Positions 23,252 through 35,554 of a DNA stretch of 64,000 nt are shown here, piece by piece. How positions within the stretch are numbered: the first letter of the stretch is position 1; each line of letters starts with the position of its first letter. Location: the NCBI GenBank assembly GCA_963693285.1, contig OY848920.1:3795135-3859134 (forward strand), written 5' to 3'. The notes under the pieces were generated by a model that saw nothing but the letters and a program-made list of their open reading frames with translations, did not search any database and had not been told where the DNA came from. The position numbers and the translations under genes were made by a program. Source of the stretch: Xestospongia muta (Eukaryota; Porifera; Demospongiae; Haplosclerida; Petrosiidae).

Positions 23252-23476
23252 CTTTTTGTTCGTCTGGTATACTTTTAGGTAATGAAGGTATCTTTTTGTG
23301 AGGCATTCCTTTTTTCTTATAAGGTCTCCCACTAGCTGGTTCTTTACCAAATTTACTTGAAGTGTCATATGACTCTACATCACTGTCAGATGATAATGTA
23401 TGACATTCTTGCTTCCTAGGAAGTATATCTTCATCAGACTCTGATATATTTAATCTCGGTCTCTTCTGTTTCTCTC
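23252..23476 (-). CDS. Gene B exon 8: Lys/Ser-rich linker, NLS-like
   Basis: A 225-nt exon (75 codons, phase 1 in and out) between TTATTACAG and AAAG|GTATAG. It reads EKQKRPRLNISESDEDILPR, LSSDSDVESYDTSSKFGKEP and GRPYKKKGMPHKKIPSLPKS. The acidic serine clusters fit casein-kinase-2-type phosphorylation and the Lys-rich end could act as a nuclear signal; both are inferences from composition. It sits between the caspase-like and C-terminal Death domains as a flexible tether. Confidence 0.65.
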
Positions 23477-23599
23477 CTGTAATAAATTGAAGAAAACTTA
23501 GTATTTACAGTAGTTAGAAGTCATTATAACATCAGTAATTTTTCCTCTTGCACAATATAGATTAGCTTGTATGCATGACAATCTTTGTAAAGCTGATTT

Positions 23600-23985
23600 T
23601 TTCTAGTGACAATGGTAAGAACCTATATCCATGAATACTTAATATTAAGGGATATATATTCACTGAGCTCCAAAATTAACCTTTGATTGGACTGCTCCAG
23701 AATGTATTAAGAAATACTTAGGTATGCACTGAGCTCATGTGACTCATCATTGCAGGATGTATTAAGTATTTGGTGATACCAGTGTTTAGGGATACACATG
23801 CATTGGCTCATGAATTGATCATTCCAGGATATACCAGAGATAGTATGAATACCTAGCACTAAGAAATGTGTGTATCTCTTGAATTGTGGTCACAACAAAA
23901 TGTGCCAGTGATGTTTGGTGTTGAGGAACATACACATAATAGTATTATGAGTATGTTCCTCAATACCAAGTATTACTGATTAGAC
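23600..23985. repeat. Irregular minisatellite-like repeat in gene B intron 7
   Basis: Repeating words 'tactta(a/g)(t/g)attaaggga', 'ccaggatgtatta', 'gagctcatg' and 'ttgaggaacatacac' at roughly 70-100-bp spacing. A longer homologous block lies at 29880-30370, in intron 4 of the same gene. Too diverged to define a clean unit. Confidence 0.5.
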
Positions 23986-24086
23986 TTCTAAATTTGGTGG
24001 CCATAAATTATAAATATTTTAAATTTCAAATTCAGTCCTTTAGTACTAGCTAGAATATTTTAAACTCATTCTGACTGGTAACATAC

Positions 24087-24845
24087 CTGAAATGAGGTAG
24101 TCATCTCCACAATTTATTAATTGAAAAGGGGCTTGGACTTTGTATGGTGTCATATCTATGACATCTTTTCTTGTCTTGTTAAGTATTTCATTGACTGTCA
24201 TAGTTTTAGCGTATTCCTTTATATTTTCACACAATTTAATTGTCCAAGCACCTCCCTTTGAAAAATCACCCTGAGCAACCCCTCTGTAATATGTAGCATG
24301 TGCAACTATAGTGTAATCATTAGGTGGTTGGTAACAAGGTAGATATGGATTTAAAGGAGGTGGAGCTGTTGTAGGTAATGTTTCAGTTTTATGTTCGTTT
24401 AAACAACAGTCGAAGAGAAACAAACGTTTACGATCTTCAAGATGACAATTTGGATTGATAGGTTGAAATTGATTAATGACTTCATCAATAGAAAAATTCT
24501 CATGTTTGTCATTGTCACATGGTAAAACAAAGTAACCCCTTTTATCTATACTTCCACCATGACCTGCATAATAAAACACCAACCATTTCAATTTAATTGA
24601 GAAATTAAAATATTCTGATACAATCTTCACTGCTTTCTTCATTATTGTAGGTGTCGGATTTTTAATAACCCAGGTGGCAAAGTTGAGACCATTGAAAGTT
24701 GTTTTGATGTTTTTAATATCTAAATCAGTTCCCTGTGGTACCATCTTATTCACCACACCAAATATGATGGCAAGACCACTTTTAGGATTAGGACCACTCT
24801 GTGCATTTGCCATTATCTCTACAGTAAACTCTTTGTACATTTCAT
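24087..24845 (-). CDS. Gene B exon 7: caspase-like (peptidase C14) domain
   Basis: A 759-nt exon (253 codons, phase 1 at both ends), with acceptor CTTTCAG and donor TTTCAG|GTATGT. It covers a complete caspase/metacaspase-type fold. The p20 start SGLAIIFGVVNKMVPQGTDL is followed by the 'D-I-x-x-I-x-x-x-F-x-x-L-x-F' helix, then the His motif LVFYYAGHGGSIDKRGYFVL and the Cys motif RLFLFDCCLNEH. The p10-like segment has GGAWTIKLCENI. Both the catalytic His (Y-A-G-H-G) and Cys (D-C-C) are present, so activity is plausible. The site reads DCC rather than the caspase QACxG, closer to metacaspase/paracaspase-like relatives, so Asp specificity cannot be assumed. Joined to Roc-COR upstream and a Death domain downstream. 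Confidence 0.8.
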
Positions 24846-25149
24846 CTGAAAGAAGTAATAAATAGATAATCATACTTCAGAGTCAATAATATTATGAATT
24901 ACTCAAGTCGCTGTCTTCAATCCAAAAACCATACAGTTATATAATGGAACATTTACCAAAATGATTATTGGTCAGTGTTATACATGCATTACATTTGTAT
25001 TGTAATATTTGGTAGGTATATCAAAAGCTTATGGAATGTTATATTGTATGCAGTTAGTATATGAACCAAAACAATTTAGGACTAGTCACCACACACTTGT
25101 GGTAGGCAGTTGAAACTAGCAATTGTCACTATAATATTTATTAGCTTAC

Positions 25150-25179
25150 CATTATGTGGAATAGCCTGTTTTGATGAAT
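25150..25179 (-). CDS. Gene B exon 6: 30-nt microexon
   Basis: A 30-nt exon, phase 1 at both ends, between TTTTGTTCAG and ATG|GTAAGC. It encodes SSKQAIPHN. It has a strong pyrimidine-rich acceptor and consensus donor, and the right phase to join the Roc-COR and caspase exons with or without it. It may be alternatively used. Confidence 0.55.
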
Positions 25180-25552
25180 CTGAACAAAAAAAATTGAATT
25201 ATATCATTATGGCCATTGTATTAAGAAGAAACTTATATAATATTTTGCTTTTGATGCAGGAGCTAATTCAAAACTATTTACTTTACACTAAATAAAGTCT
25301 ATTCACATTTACTTCAAGCTTGTAAATATCTTTACTTCTTAATTATATTTTAATGTTGTTTCTTTTGGCCATACTTTACTTGTAAATTAAAAAAAAGTCA
25401 CACATTTTGAATGTAGACTTGTACTACATTAACTGCAAGTAGTATTGGAAAAATTATAACACAACACCTTATTTAGCAAAAAAGTCGACGTTATGGTAAG
25501 TCAAATTAACGCGAGCAGTCTTTTAGTATTTATCTTCCTAACTAAAACTTAC
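25180..25552 (-). other. Gene B intron 5
   Basis: A short AT-rich intron with nothing recognised. Confidence 0.4.
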
Positions 25553-27637
25553 CTATAAACCAAGGTAACTGATGTGACCTATCAGTGTCAGTTGTTTTAG
25601 AGCTATCTTGACAGGTAAGTGTTAATTTATCATCACTTAAACGACAAAAATGTTCTGATGATTTATTGGGGCAATCTGGTATTCTACAATAAAAGTAATC
25701 TTCAAGACTGTATACATTAACTGTATATTGGAAATTGTCTATGATCTCAATAATTGCTGCATGGACAGTATTACGTAAAGAATAACATTCTTTACTAGAG
25801 CCAGAATAGTAGATTGCCAACCATGATTTTCCATCAATTAAAAGAACATCACCATGATTAGCTTGTAAAGTAATAATATTACGATAACGAGGTGTGGTAG
25901 GGGTAGGACGTTTAAGTTTAAAGGTCATCTGATCTTTACAATTTAGAAGGTTGGTAACTAATGCAGGAAAAATTCCATGAGGAAAAGGCTTCATATCCCA
26001 TGACAAAATTAGAGGCTCAACATGTTGCTTAAAAGGAGATGGTATAGACTTATAGTCGATAGAAGATGTAGTAGGAAGAACAGTTGGTAGAAAGTACTTT
26101 CCTTCTTCAGGTAGAGGAGCCATAATAAACAACATTGTCATTAAAATGAGAAAATTGTCTGCTGAAAAGTCAGAAAAAAATTTATCAAATAAAGGAAGAG
26201 TTAAGAGCTGTTTACTGAAAGATCCTTTTTCTTTGAGTTCTGCAAAATCATTCTCATCGATAAAAATATTATGATCTCTTAAAAGATCAAATGTTTCAGC
26301 AAATGAGATGCTGATCAAAATAGACAGAATATCAAATAGTATTTGTGGATGAAGAAACACTACATTAGACAAGATTTTAGGAAAGTACAGGAAGATAGTC
26401 ATATCATGGTAATACATTAATGCTTTTTCAACTTCTTCTGGTTCCATATATAAGGTCTTTCCAATATCCAAGCATATAGATTTGGTTACAACTAAGACAT
26501 TAAATTGACAAAACTTCTGGTCTAATTCTAGCTGAAACAAGAACCATCGAATCGGAATTTTAACTTTTAAGGAAAATCTACATATTTGACGACGTATCTC
26601 ATCAGCTAATTTTATTTCATTACCACTTCTGGCAACAGCATTCACAGGAAAAATTATTTGATTTCCTGTGGCACGATATTTAATTACTTGATTGTGTAGT
26701 TTTAAATCTTTCAACATTGACATAAGAATAGAATTTTTGTCTACTAGTAACTCACCAGAGAAACCAGACTTCAGTAGTTTATCATAAAATGTCCCTAGTA
26801 CTATGCAATGTGGCTCTTTAAAATTCCCTTTATCATTTTCACTTCCGTTCTCAATTGAACGTTCTAAAATTTGAGTGAATTGAGGACAATTAAATGATGT
26901 TAGGGACCGAAATGAAGCTTGGAGAAGCTCTAAATTTGTTATCTGATGATTAGCTGGCTCTGCAAGTTGATCTCCTTTAATACAATAGAAGAACTTAGCT
27001 TTTTCATGAAGTTGTTCATCTAGCTTATGTGTAAGAATATTGACAGAGTGATATCGTAACAAAATCGGAGCAATATCTAGAAAAGCAGCCTGACCTCCAG
27101 TATCAACACCATATATCCAATGAGTTTTATAAAGCTCTTTTGAGCTCTGCACATGAGGTAAAAGGTTAATAATTTCTTGAGATACATCGGACTTTATTAC
27201 ATCTTCTGTTGTGGTGGTTTGTTCAGACTTATTTGTGTCTATGTCTTGTACTTGCAGATGTGACTCAGTTGTTACTGGCTGTTCAATTGACTGTTGACTT
27301 CCTAACTCTGAAGATTGTTGACTTTCTAACTCTGGAGATATCTCCATGTTGTTTTTAATATTTCCAGCAATTATTTCCTTCACTTTGTCTGGATCCACCT
27401 TCATCCATAACAAATTATGATTGTCTCCTGTGATGGCAGTTACGACATGTGCTGGACGTGGGGCAACTACATTAGTACTGTTATGTACATTGTCATTATC
27501 ACTTGGTTCATCATTATATAGTAGCTTTACAAAAGATGATTTACCAGTTCCAGGTGCACCAGATATTAAAAACTTGGAGAATTCAGCAGTTACAAAACCT
27601 TTCTTCATAGCTTTGTCCAGTAACACATCATTGCCAT
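25553..27637 (-). CDS. Gene B exon 5: Roc-COR GTPase
   Basis: A single 2,085-nt open exon (695 codons), with acceptor CTTTGCTAG and donor ATAG|GTAAGT, phase 1 both ends. The Roc GTPase part has a P-loop GAPGTGKSS near exon residue 26, a G3 motif DTGGQAAFLD near 178 and a G4-like VLGTFYDKL near 280. Between P-loop and G3 is a Gln/Ser/Thr/Glu-rich insert of over 100 residues, unusual for a small GTPase. From about residue 365 the IPIRWFLFQLEL opening and following helices fit a COR dimerisation domain. In-frame ATG at 27663-27665 exists, but the TTTGCTAG acceptor, the phase and the paralogous linker exon argue that this is internal. Roco proteins (LRRK2, DAPK1, MASL1) use Roc-COR as a dimer-controlled switch; no kinase or LRR is seen here. 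Confidence 0.85.
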
Positions 27638-30600
27638 CTAGCAAAGAAAAAGTCAGTTTTTCCATACAATACTAAAACCTAATTAATATTATATATTTTG
27701 GACAACATGTTGTATCTATTAGACAACTCTAATCTATAAGTAACAAATATGAGGGAGGATCATTATGTCCAAGATATTAGTATGACACAAGGTGAAGGGA
27801 AGTTTGTATAAACAGACCCCATCTCTTTTGTATTCTACATATATATATGTGTAGCTTATTACATGATGTAATATATATATATATATAATATATATCCCCT
27901 TGAACAAAAGGACAGTCTAGTACATTGGCTTTAAATTCATGGTCCTAAAGTCATTAGCATGAGATTTCAAGACCATCTAATCATGTACCTATGGTCACAA
28001 GAGAAGTAGCAGATTATAAAAGAAGTCATTAATAAAAAATATTGATAATTCTGCCACTAAAACTACAATCCACGGTGATACAAGTATAATTTTAACTCTG
28101 TGTCAAATTTAATAAGATTACACTGAAGTGATGCATGATCAACTAGAGCTTATACCATCATTATAACTATTCTCCTATTATTAACACATGAGATATCATT
28201 TCCAATAACGAAATACATGAACAAGCTTGCTACATTAGCCATTACTAAGAGGCCTCAAAATGTAGCAATCATATGTTTTTCCAAAAAGATATGTGTTCAT
28301 CAATATCATGTTGATGACACTATTTAAAGCAAATAAATCAGACCACAATTTTCACTCAGAGGTGTGAACATATAGGGTTAAAACTAAGTAGTAGTCATTT
28401 TCTAATAGTATTCCTTTCTATCCCTTCTAGTTCTTTAAATGACATTGACATTGATGGTATCCTCAAATAAAAACACAGCAATGACCACTTGAAACACACT
28501 GATAAGTTTCTTCTCTAAATATAGGATTTCGTTTTACGTGGGCAGTGGCCATGAAATTCTGATGTTTAGGTTACACAACTGATTTAATCATTATAAGGAT
28601 TGTAAAACTAGTCCTTAATCTGGTGAAGCAGCTATATACAAGAAGCACATTATTGTGGTTTTGACAGCTTATGACTCTCATTAAACATAAGCCTAAGTTA
28701 TAAAATATTGACATTTTTGAGGTTAAAAAATTTATCCTGCCTGTAATATTATAACATAGTTAATAACAGTGTCCTGTCATCTTACGATGATAAATTACTA
28801 AGTGGATGTAATGTCATGATAAGTAGCCACAAACACATTGCTATGAATGTTAGATTATAATAAAAACTTGTTACTTTGAGAAGTCTTAATCTGTTAGTTT
28901 GAAGCTAAAGATTAGAACAAATGAAATAAACCTTTTTTTTCTATGAACTATTATAAGACTGTCTGACATGCTATGTGTGACAAGTGAATTTAGCAAAATG
29001 GTCCTAAAAAGCAACCTTTCACTCAAGAATTTGCTTCTAATCCTATTTCTTTACACAATGATATGCGTGTATTATAATACTGAAATAACCCAGAAACTAT
29101 ACTCTGTTCAAGTTGACTACTGACTCAGTGATATACCTCAGGCTAAGGATAAGCAAGAGAGAAAAGGTTTTTCTATTCAGTATAATCTTACAAATCCACT
29201 TAAAACATAAAAATAGGTGTGCTAGATGTTTAGGAACAAAATCCTATATATCAGGAATGGCATTCTTCACATACCACCATGACATGATTATTAACGAATG
29301 TACACACAAATGTTCACTAACTGAAATAAAAATGTGGAGAAACAGTAGATGTTTTTTATAGCACATAACACTTTGTGTACATGTACAATAGATAATAGAG
29401 TAAAGGAAATGGATATGACTTGTAGGTGTGGTCACAATAGGACATAAATTTATATGGGCTACAAATTAGACACATGTACAGTTGACTGGAGTCATAATTT
29501 CAGTACAATTACAAACAACATGTTTGCAGTAGTAAGGTATGTAATGTTTCAACTTTCATTGTTATATATAAAGTTCACAAATGCTTATACAATAGTGTTC
29601 ATATTACTTGATTCATATTAATCACTTTTTATTAAATCAGTGGGTGTAATGTTGTGATAATTGTTGTGAAAATAAGCCACTAGTATATTGATTAATAATT
29701 TATATTATCACAGTTAAAGTACCGTAAATCGGTATAAGGCTTGTGGTTAGGAAGAGAAATCACTTAAACAACTTGGAAACCTTCACATCCTTGAAATATT
29801 GACAAGTGAGTAAATAAATATTTGTTGAGAATGAATGTTCCTGGTAGAGTTACTCATATACTAAACTTTCTCTAACCACAAAGGCAAGAATCCATATCCA
29901 GGAATACTTAGTATTATGGGATAAATATGCACTAGGCTCTAAAAAGTATTCAGGAATACTTGGTATTAAGCAACAAACATGAATGCAATGAGCTACTAAG
30001 AACCATCGCAGGATGTACTAATTATTAAGAATATAGTACTAAGGGATATATACGTACGTGGCTCTAAAATAAACCCTGAATGAACCATCCTGGGATGTAC
30101 TAAGTACCAAAAGATACTCAGTATTAAGTGATACATAGGTATCTATTGGGTTCCTGACAATCACTGTCCCAGGATGTACCAAGTATCCAGCGATTCCAAT
30201 GTTTAGGTATATGTATATACTGGCCTCATGAATGGACTATTCCAAGATATACTACAGTTAGTATGTATACTTAGTACTAAGGAATGTATATCTCTTGAGT
30301 TGGGATTATATCAAGTTGTAACAGTGATACTTGGTATTGAGGAACATACATGTACTGAACACAGCCTGTATCAATTTTAGGAAACTCAGTGTTGACATTG
30401 GTCCAGTCGTAGAGACTACTTAGTATCCTGGGATATATATATATAGGATTGTTAGTTAATGCAAAGGACAACATGTGGTAGTACTGAACATCACTCGTTT
30501 TGAAACTAAAGATCAGAACAAGTGAGTGAAAACTGTTTGTTTAAAAGTAATTGTAAGACTACCTGGTATGCCAAGTTAATTAAGTAATATACAACCTCTC

Positions 30601-30786
30601 ACATGAACATTTGTTTCTAATATAATACCAATAGTCTTATAGGACCTTTGTTATTACCCACATTGTTTACTATGATATAAAACTATCAGTTAGACCTGGG
30701 AAGAAGCTATAATTATAATACTACAGTAAATGTCCAGTGTAACAGTTAACATAATGTATTGACATATTATATAGAAATTAAATTAC
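27638..30786 (-). other. Gene B intron 4
   Basis: About 3.1 kb, AT-rich, with a (TA)n run at 27870-27892 and the minisatellite-like block at 29880-30370. Short open frames (29113-29361, 29244-29435, 30277-30474) lack family resemblance. No exon supported. Confidence 0.45.
29880..30370. repeat. Irregular minisatellite-like repeat, gene B intron 4
   Basis: At least five diverged units built from 'caggatgtactaa', 'atacttagtattaaggga' and 'actaggctc', about 70-100 bp each. Homologous to 23600-23985. The two ends of both blocks match ('atatccaggaatactta' and 'ttgaggaacataca'), so the block as a whole was copied between introns. Confidence 0.55.
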
Positions 30787-30843
30787 CTGAATCAGATATT
30801 TCAGTGTCAGGATTAAGATTAGATCGAAGTCTCCTAATTACAC
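30787..30843 (-). CDS. Gene B exon 4: 19-codon linker exon
   Basis: 57 nt, phase 1 in and out, acceptor CATGTAG and donor TCAG|GTAATT. It encodes VIRRLRSNLNPDTEISDS after a split Arg codon. Same length, phase, flanks and ending as the gene 1 exon at 354-410. It connects the second Death domain to Roc-COR. Confidence 0.65.
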
Positions 30844-32005
30844 CTACATGAACAAACAAATTATAGATAATATCAATAATAATGATGAATTAATTAATAA
30901 TGACCTATTGTTTGGATATACTAACTACAAATTATTACAGTTATTAGTTATGTTGTTGTCAAAATTATAATTATTAATAAACTATAATTAACTGAACTGT
31001 CAGTTATTTCACTTAATCCTAACATTACATATTTGGACCACATGTACTGTATGTATTACATAACTCTGATTTATCAGTAACTTATACCATGATATGTCTT
31101 AATTACCCAATCAGATTGCTCTATTTCAGATCAATAAATAACTTCCACACTTCCCAGAAAGGTATACAAGTTCTTTTACAATCCTTTTTGAAGCTATGAT
31201 TTCCAAGGTTTTAACAATCAATTTAAATTACTGCATTATGTTTTAAATACAAGCTGTATGTGTACCTCTGACTTTGTCAAAAATAATTATTGTTTATAAT
31301 TACATTCATAACATAGTTAAGCTTTCAATAACGAACATGAGCTTTAGAATAAGATTTGTACACTCGTCCTCCTTAGTGAAACTAAGGACTCCTGCTATTA
31401 GTTCATTGGCTAAATGTAACAGCCATTTTAAACACAAGTTCTACATCTACCTCTAACTTTGTCAAAAATAATTATTGTTTCAATAAACATCAAATTTTAC
31501 CTCTAATTATTCATCATGAAAATTACTACACACAATCTAATTTGATAAATGGTTAGAAGCTTTATGGTTATTAATGATGGATGTGTCTAGAATATTATGG
31601 GGAATGCTATGATCATCATAAGTCTAGATTCAGTGACATTTACACAGTGTACAGCTTCTGTACGTGATAGTATAGTTATCTATAGTATCTTTAACTACAA
31701 TAGTAACTGTGAACTAAACAGATAAGAATTACTATCAAGCCAATATGTGGGTTCCATGTGTGTATATGTTATGAGACATATTGTAAGATAGACACATCCT
31801 AAAAACACAATAAAGTTCATTCTAAATACCAGTACTACATACTACATGTATGTTGTGATGTATAGAAGTAGTTAATAAAAAACTATATCAAAGTCTTTGA
31901 CAACAGAATAATAACATTTTGTAAGTCATAAAGTTTGTACTATACAGTTTATTGACAGTGACAGTATTAATAAAACAACCTCATTACTTAATAATAATAA
32001 CTTAC
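30844..32005 (-). other. Gene B intron 3
   Basis: AT-rich, no coding segment recognised. The stretch 31290-31470 contains an imperfect direct repeat of 'gtcaaaaataattattgttt', with no further structure. Confidence 0.4.
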
Positions 32006-32299
32006 GTAATTGTAGAATTTGACGTATCTCATCAGCTATCACCTTCTTGTTAATAACAGGACTCTCCACAGCAGTAATCACTGTTTCCCAGTTAACAAAG
32101 GATGATTTTATATCTTTCCAGATGTCGATGACTTTCTCAAGTTTGCTTTCATTGTTGTCCTCACTATGTTTTATCTCATCCAAAACATTGCGATGTACTT
32201 GTAATAATAATCCAATATCGTACCATTTGTCACTGATATAAAATAATCGATGAAATACTTCATCTTCATTAGGAGTCTCCTTTAATATACTGGTAATAC
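32006..32299 (-). CDS. Gene B exon 3: second Death domain
   Basis: 294 nt (98 codons), phase 1 at both ends, acceptor TTATTTCAG and donor TTAC|GTAAGT. It encodes ITSILKETPNEDEVFHRLFY, WYDIGLLLQVHRNVLDEIKH, KLEKVIDIWKDIKSSFVNWE and TVITAVESPVINKKVIADEI. It is very similar in protein and flanking intron to the exon at 39351-39644, pointing to a recent exon duplication within the gene. Intact frame. Confidence 0.75.
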
Positions 32300-33557
32300 C
32301 TGAAATAACAAGAAATTATTATAACAAACTGTCATATTATAAATTAAATAATGTCTTAAAATTATCATTTTAAATGTATGTGGTATTGATTAAGTGTTGA
32401 CAAATAAAAACTTCGATCAATAGACATGGAATTTAATACAGAAAATTTGATTTATATTTATACAATTAACTAGGACATCTACATGTACTACTATTCTTCT
32501 ACTGTTAATAACATTTACTGTTTATCATTCTATGACTTCACCCACATTGATCTAAAAAATTTACTACTTATAATATAATGGTTTGTCATTGGGCTATAAA
32601 TAGAATATGTGGTAAATGTTTCAACCAATACTGGATATCAGCACTTTAGGGTGTGGCATGTTTAGGTTAATTATAAATTAGTTTTACATGTGTACATGTT
32701 AACCAGTAAAGTAGTACTTTGTGTGTGTACTGTTGATATATACTAATATTAATATTGTGGGACAAGTAAAGATCACAATATTACTAACATCATCTTATAA
32801 TTAACAGATAGTGTAAGAGTAGGTCCCAGTAATTCTATATCAACATAGATTATTAATTACATGGAACTAATAATGATTATTTATTTTTAAGTCATTGTAA
32901 TGTGAGCATTAAGTGACTACAATAAATAACATATTTGTAGGAGTTTCTACTTTGATAAGAAAAGTGGATAATTTTGTTAAGGTACATGTATGTGTAAATT
33001 TTAAGCTCACTTTAAAATTATCTTGTAAGTTTGTCATAATAATATAGAAAGGATATATATTCTTATTACTACATGTATATAGTATTTAAAGTCATTTTGA
33101 TCATTGTAACTTAAAAAACAAAGTATAATACTAACACTCTTTTTCATAGTAAACAGAGCTAATGTATCATAGTTTGTCATTATAATAACAGAAAAGTATC
33201 CATGTTTTACTATTTTCTATAGTATATAGAGACAATGATATAACAGTAACTACATCACAAAGACAAAGTAGAGTTCTAAAACTTTGCGTCATACCCAGAC
33301 ATTCTTCGTTCAAGGGAAGGATGAGTTGTAATCTATCAAGTTAGACCCTCCTCATTGCTAATACACAGTTAAAGTAAAGTAAAGGCCACAATAAATTAAC
33401 TTCAACTAAAAAATCAGATTCCACTACTCATATTCTGGCTAGTGTGGGTGGTAGGAAGTAGAATATAAATGTTGTTCACTCTCTATTATTCAAGTGAACA
33501 AATCTATTTTATTCTTCTTTTCAAACTAAGACTGTTTTATGACATTATAAGTCAGTA
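32300..33557 (-). other. Gene B intron 2, part between Death exon and LTR element
   Basis: The first 170 bp (to about 32480) match the DNA beside the other Death exon at 39645-39840, including 'aattaactaggacatctacatgtactactattctt'-type words. The rest is AT-rich with nothing recognised. Confidence 0.5.
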
Positions 33558-33562
33558 ACTAT

Positions 33563-33732
33563 TGTCAATTAGAGTGCATCTCTCTTAACCAAAGATTATC
33601 ATGACAAGAAAACAATGAACATGAGGTCCCCCTTTTCTCACGTGACCTTGTATAGTTACATTTATATAATACATTAATACATAAGCGCAACATTAATACT
33701 ATTACAGTTCGTAAACTGATACTAATACTACA
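33563..33732 (-). repeat. 3' LTR
   Basis: 170 bp. On the minus strand it starts TGTAGTATTAG and ends CTAATTGACA. It differs from its partner at 37475-37644 at a limited number of positions, mostly transitions, consistent with a moderately old insertion. Confidence 0.9.
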
Positions 33733-33742
33733 TCTCCCCCTT

Positions 33743-34996
33743 TTAAGTCCAAGTGGGATCATATCGTACAGGAGAGCGCGAGGCCCTTCCACTCCTCCAG
33801 CTTGATATAGTCCTAGTACACTCCAATGGTTCCTGGTCATTTGCTGTTTCTGTTTGACTCTCCAAATCTTGATGACGTCCTGTGTTTCTATCAACGGTTG
33901 GATATATTTCGATCTCTACTGGATCTTCCTCTTGTAGGTTTGTTGTGGGTTCCGGTATTGGCCTTAGATTGTATCTGTTCCTGTTGTATGTTACTCCATT
34001 CTGTGATTGAATCATATATGACCTTTCTCCTGTCCTTTTCTTAATGAATCCTTCTTCCTTTCTATCCACCATCCAAACAGGATCATTCTGACATAAGTTA
34101 TTCAGTGGTCTTGCTCCGTGTCTCCTATCAAAGTTTTTATTTTGTTTTTGCTTGTATTGCTTATCTCGATTGGAGATAATGAAGTGTTGGACAACTCTCG
34201 GTTGAAGTTGATTAATGGTCAGGGGCAGTGTTGTGCGTAACCGCCTACTCATTAGTAGTTCTGCTGGACTATGCCCAATACAAGGAAGTGGTGTACTGCA
34301 ATATGTTAGCAATGCCAGGTAAGGGTCCTTGGAGGTTTTAAGTACTTCTTTGATTGTCTTGACTGCTCTCTCTTCTTCTCCATTCCCTTGTGGATGATAT
34401 GGGCTGGAGGTGTGATGTATGAAGTCATACTTGTTACCAAACTCCTTAAACTGATATGACACGAACTGTGGTCCATTATCAGATATTACACATTCTGGTA
34501 TGGCATGACAAGCAAATATTGATTTAATGTGATGTATGACTTCTCCTGCTGATTGGTTGTTGAGTTTGGCAATTTCTATATAATGAGATATAATAATCTA
34601 TTATTATCAGATACATCCTACCTTCCCACTGAAATACGTCCATGCCCACTTGATTCCATGGTTAACTTGGTAACACTGTTGATTTCAGGGGTTCCATTCT
34701 CTGAACTAGTTCTTTGCAGCAGAGTGGACACTTTTGAATAAGATGTTCTATCTGACTTGATAAGTTTAGCCACCACACCCGACTATCTTGCTCGTAGTCT
34801 GCATTTAATGATTCCTTGGTGACCTCATGTAGTCGATGTAAAATATCTTGTTGAGTTCTGCTGGGATGACTATTCTATTACCTCTCATTAACAATCCATC
34901 TTTGACAGAAAGTTCTGATGACACTGTTATGTATGGTTTGAGCATACTTGGACATTTTGTACTTGTTGGCCATCCATTCCTACAGAACTTTGCCAA
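33743..34996 (-). pseudogene. Gypsy integrase (pol C-terminal part), broken
   Basis: Begins with the region before the integrase core (VKDGLLMRGNRIVIPAELNK), then a zinc-binding H2C2-like piece with C-P-L-C-C (near 34715). The catalytic core shows the first Asp in VGMDVF (near 34640), the second in VISDNGPQF (near 34475) and the Glu in NGEEERAVK (near 34375). The C-terminal 120 residues, with PVWMVDRKEEGFIKKRTGER, form the DNA-binding tail. At least one stop and one shift lie between 34462 and 34805. It ends close to the polypurine tract, as expected for the last pol domain. Confidence 0.75.
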
Positions 34997-35530
34997 TTTC
35001 TACAATTACATCCTCCTCTTGTTTTTGTTGAATTTGAACCAGTCTGTGTTCAGTAGGTGGGAGTGTACTTATTACTTGCTCTACCCACAATGGCAAGCTC
35101 TCCAAACTCTTCGTGCTCAGGATCAGGATCAAGGGCTTATGGTCTGTAACCACGTGAAAATGAAGTCCTATGAGATAGTCGGAAAGGCGTTCACACCCCC
35201 AGGTAAGAGCCAGAGCCTCCTTTTCTATCTGAGCATACCATTGTTCTGTGAGGGACAATGCTCTTGAGATATAGATGACAGGTTGGTATTCTCCTCCTGG
35301 TTGTTGCTGAGTTATCACCACTCCTAACCCAAATGATGACGCATCAGCTGACAGTTCTGTAGGACGGTTTGGATCATATAATGCTAGAACAGGAGTGGTG
35401 CAAACAGATGTCTTAACATCCTGGAATGCCTTTGATTGTTGGTGGTCCCATTACCACTGGTTGCGTTTGTTAAGCAGCTCTCTGAGTGGTTGAGTCCTAT
35501 CAGCTAACTTATCTGTAAATTTACTAAGCT
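34980..35530 (-). pseudogene. Gypsy RNase H domain, broken
   Basis: Minus-strand reading YQPVIYISRALSLTEQWYAQ, IEKEALALTWGCERLSDYLI and the VVTDHKPLI motif, which is the standard Gypsy RNase H signature (Glu and Asp catalytic residues visible). The upstream part, 35325-35530, reads on in other frames. Part of the same damaged pol. Confidence 0.75.
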
Positions 35531-35554
35531 GATTCACGATTCCGAGAAAACGTC

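Noticed and set aside
24674..24865. Plus-strand open frame opposite the caspase-like exon
   Set aside because: Antisense shadow of the minus-strand coding exon.
27421..27675. Plus-strand open frame of 84 codons opposite the Roc-COR exon
   Set aside because: Shadow of the GTPase exon; no family resemblance and no splice support.
34848..35267. 139-codon plus-strand open frame inside the Gypsy element
   Set aside because: Antisense of RNase H and integrase; no resemblance to any antisense gene.
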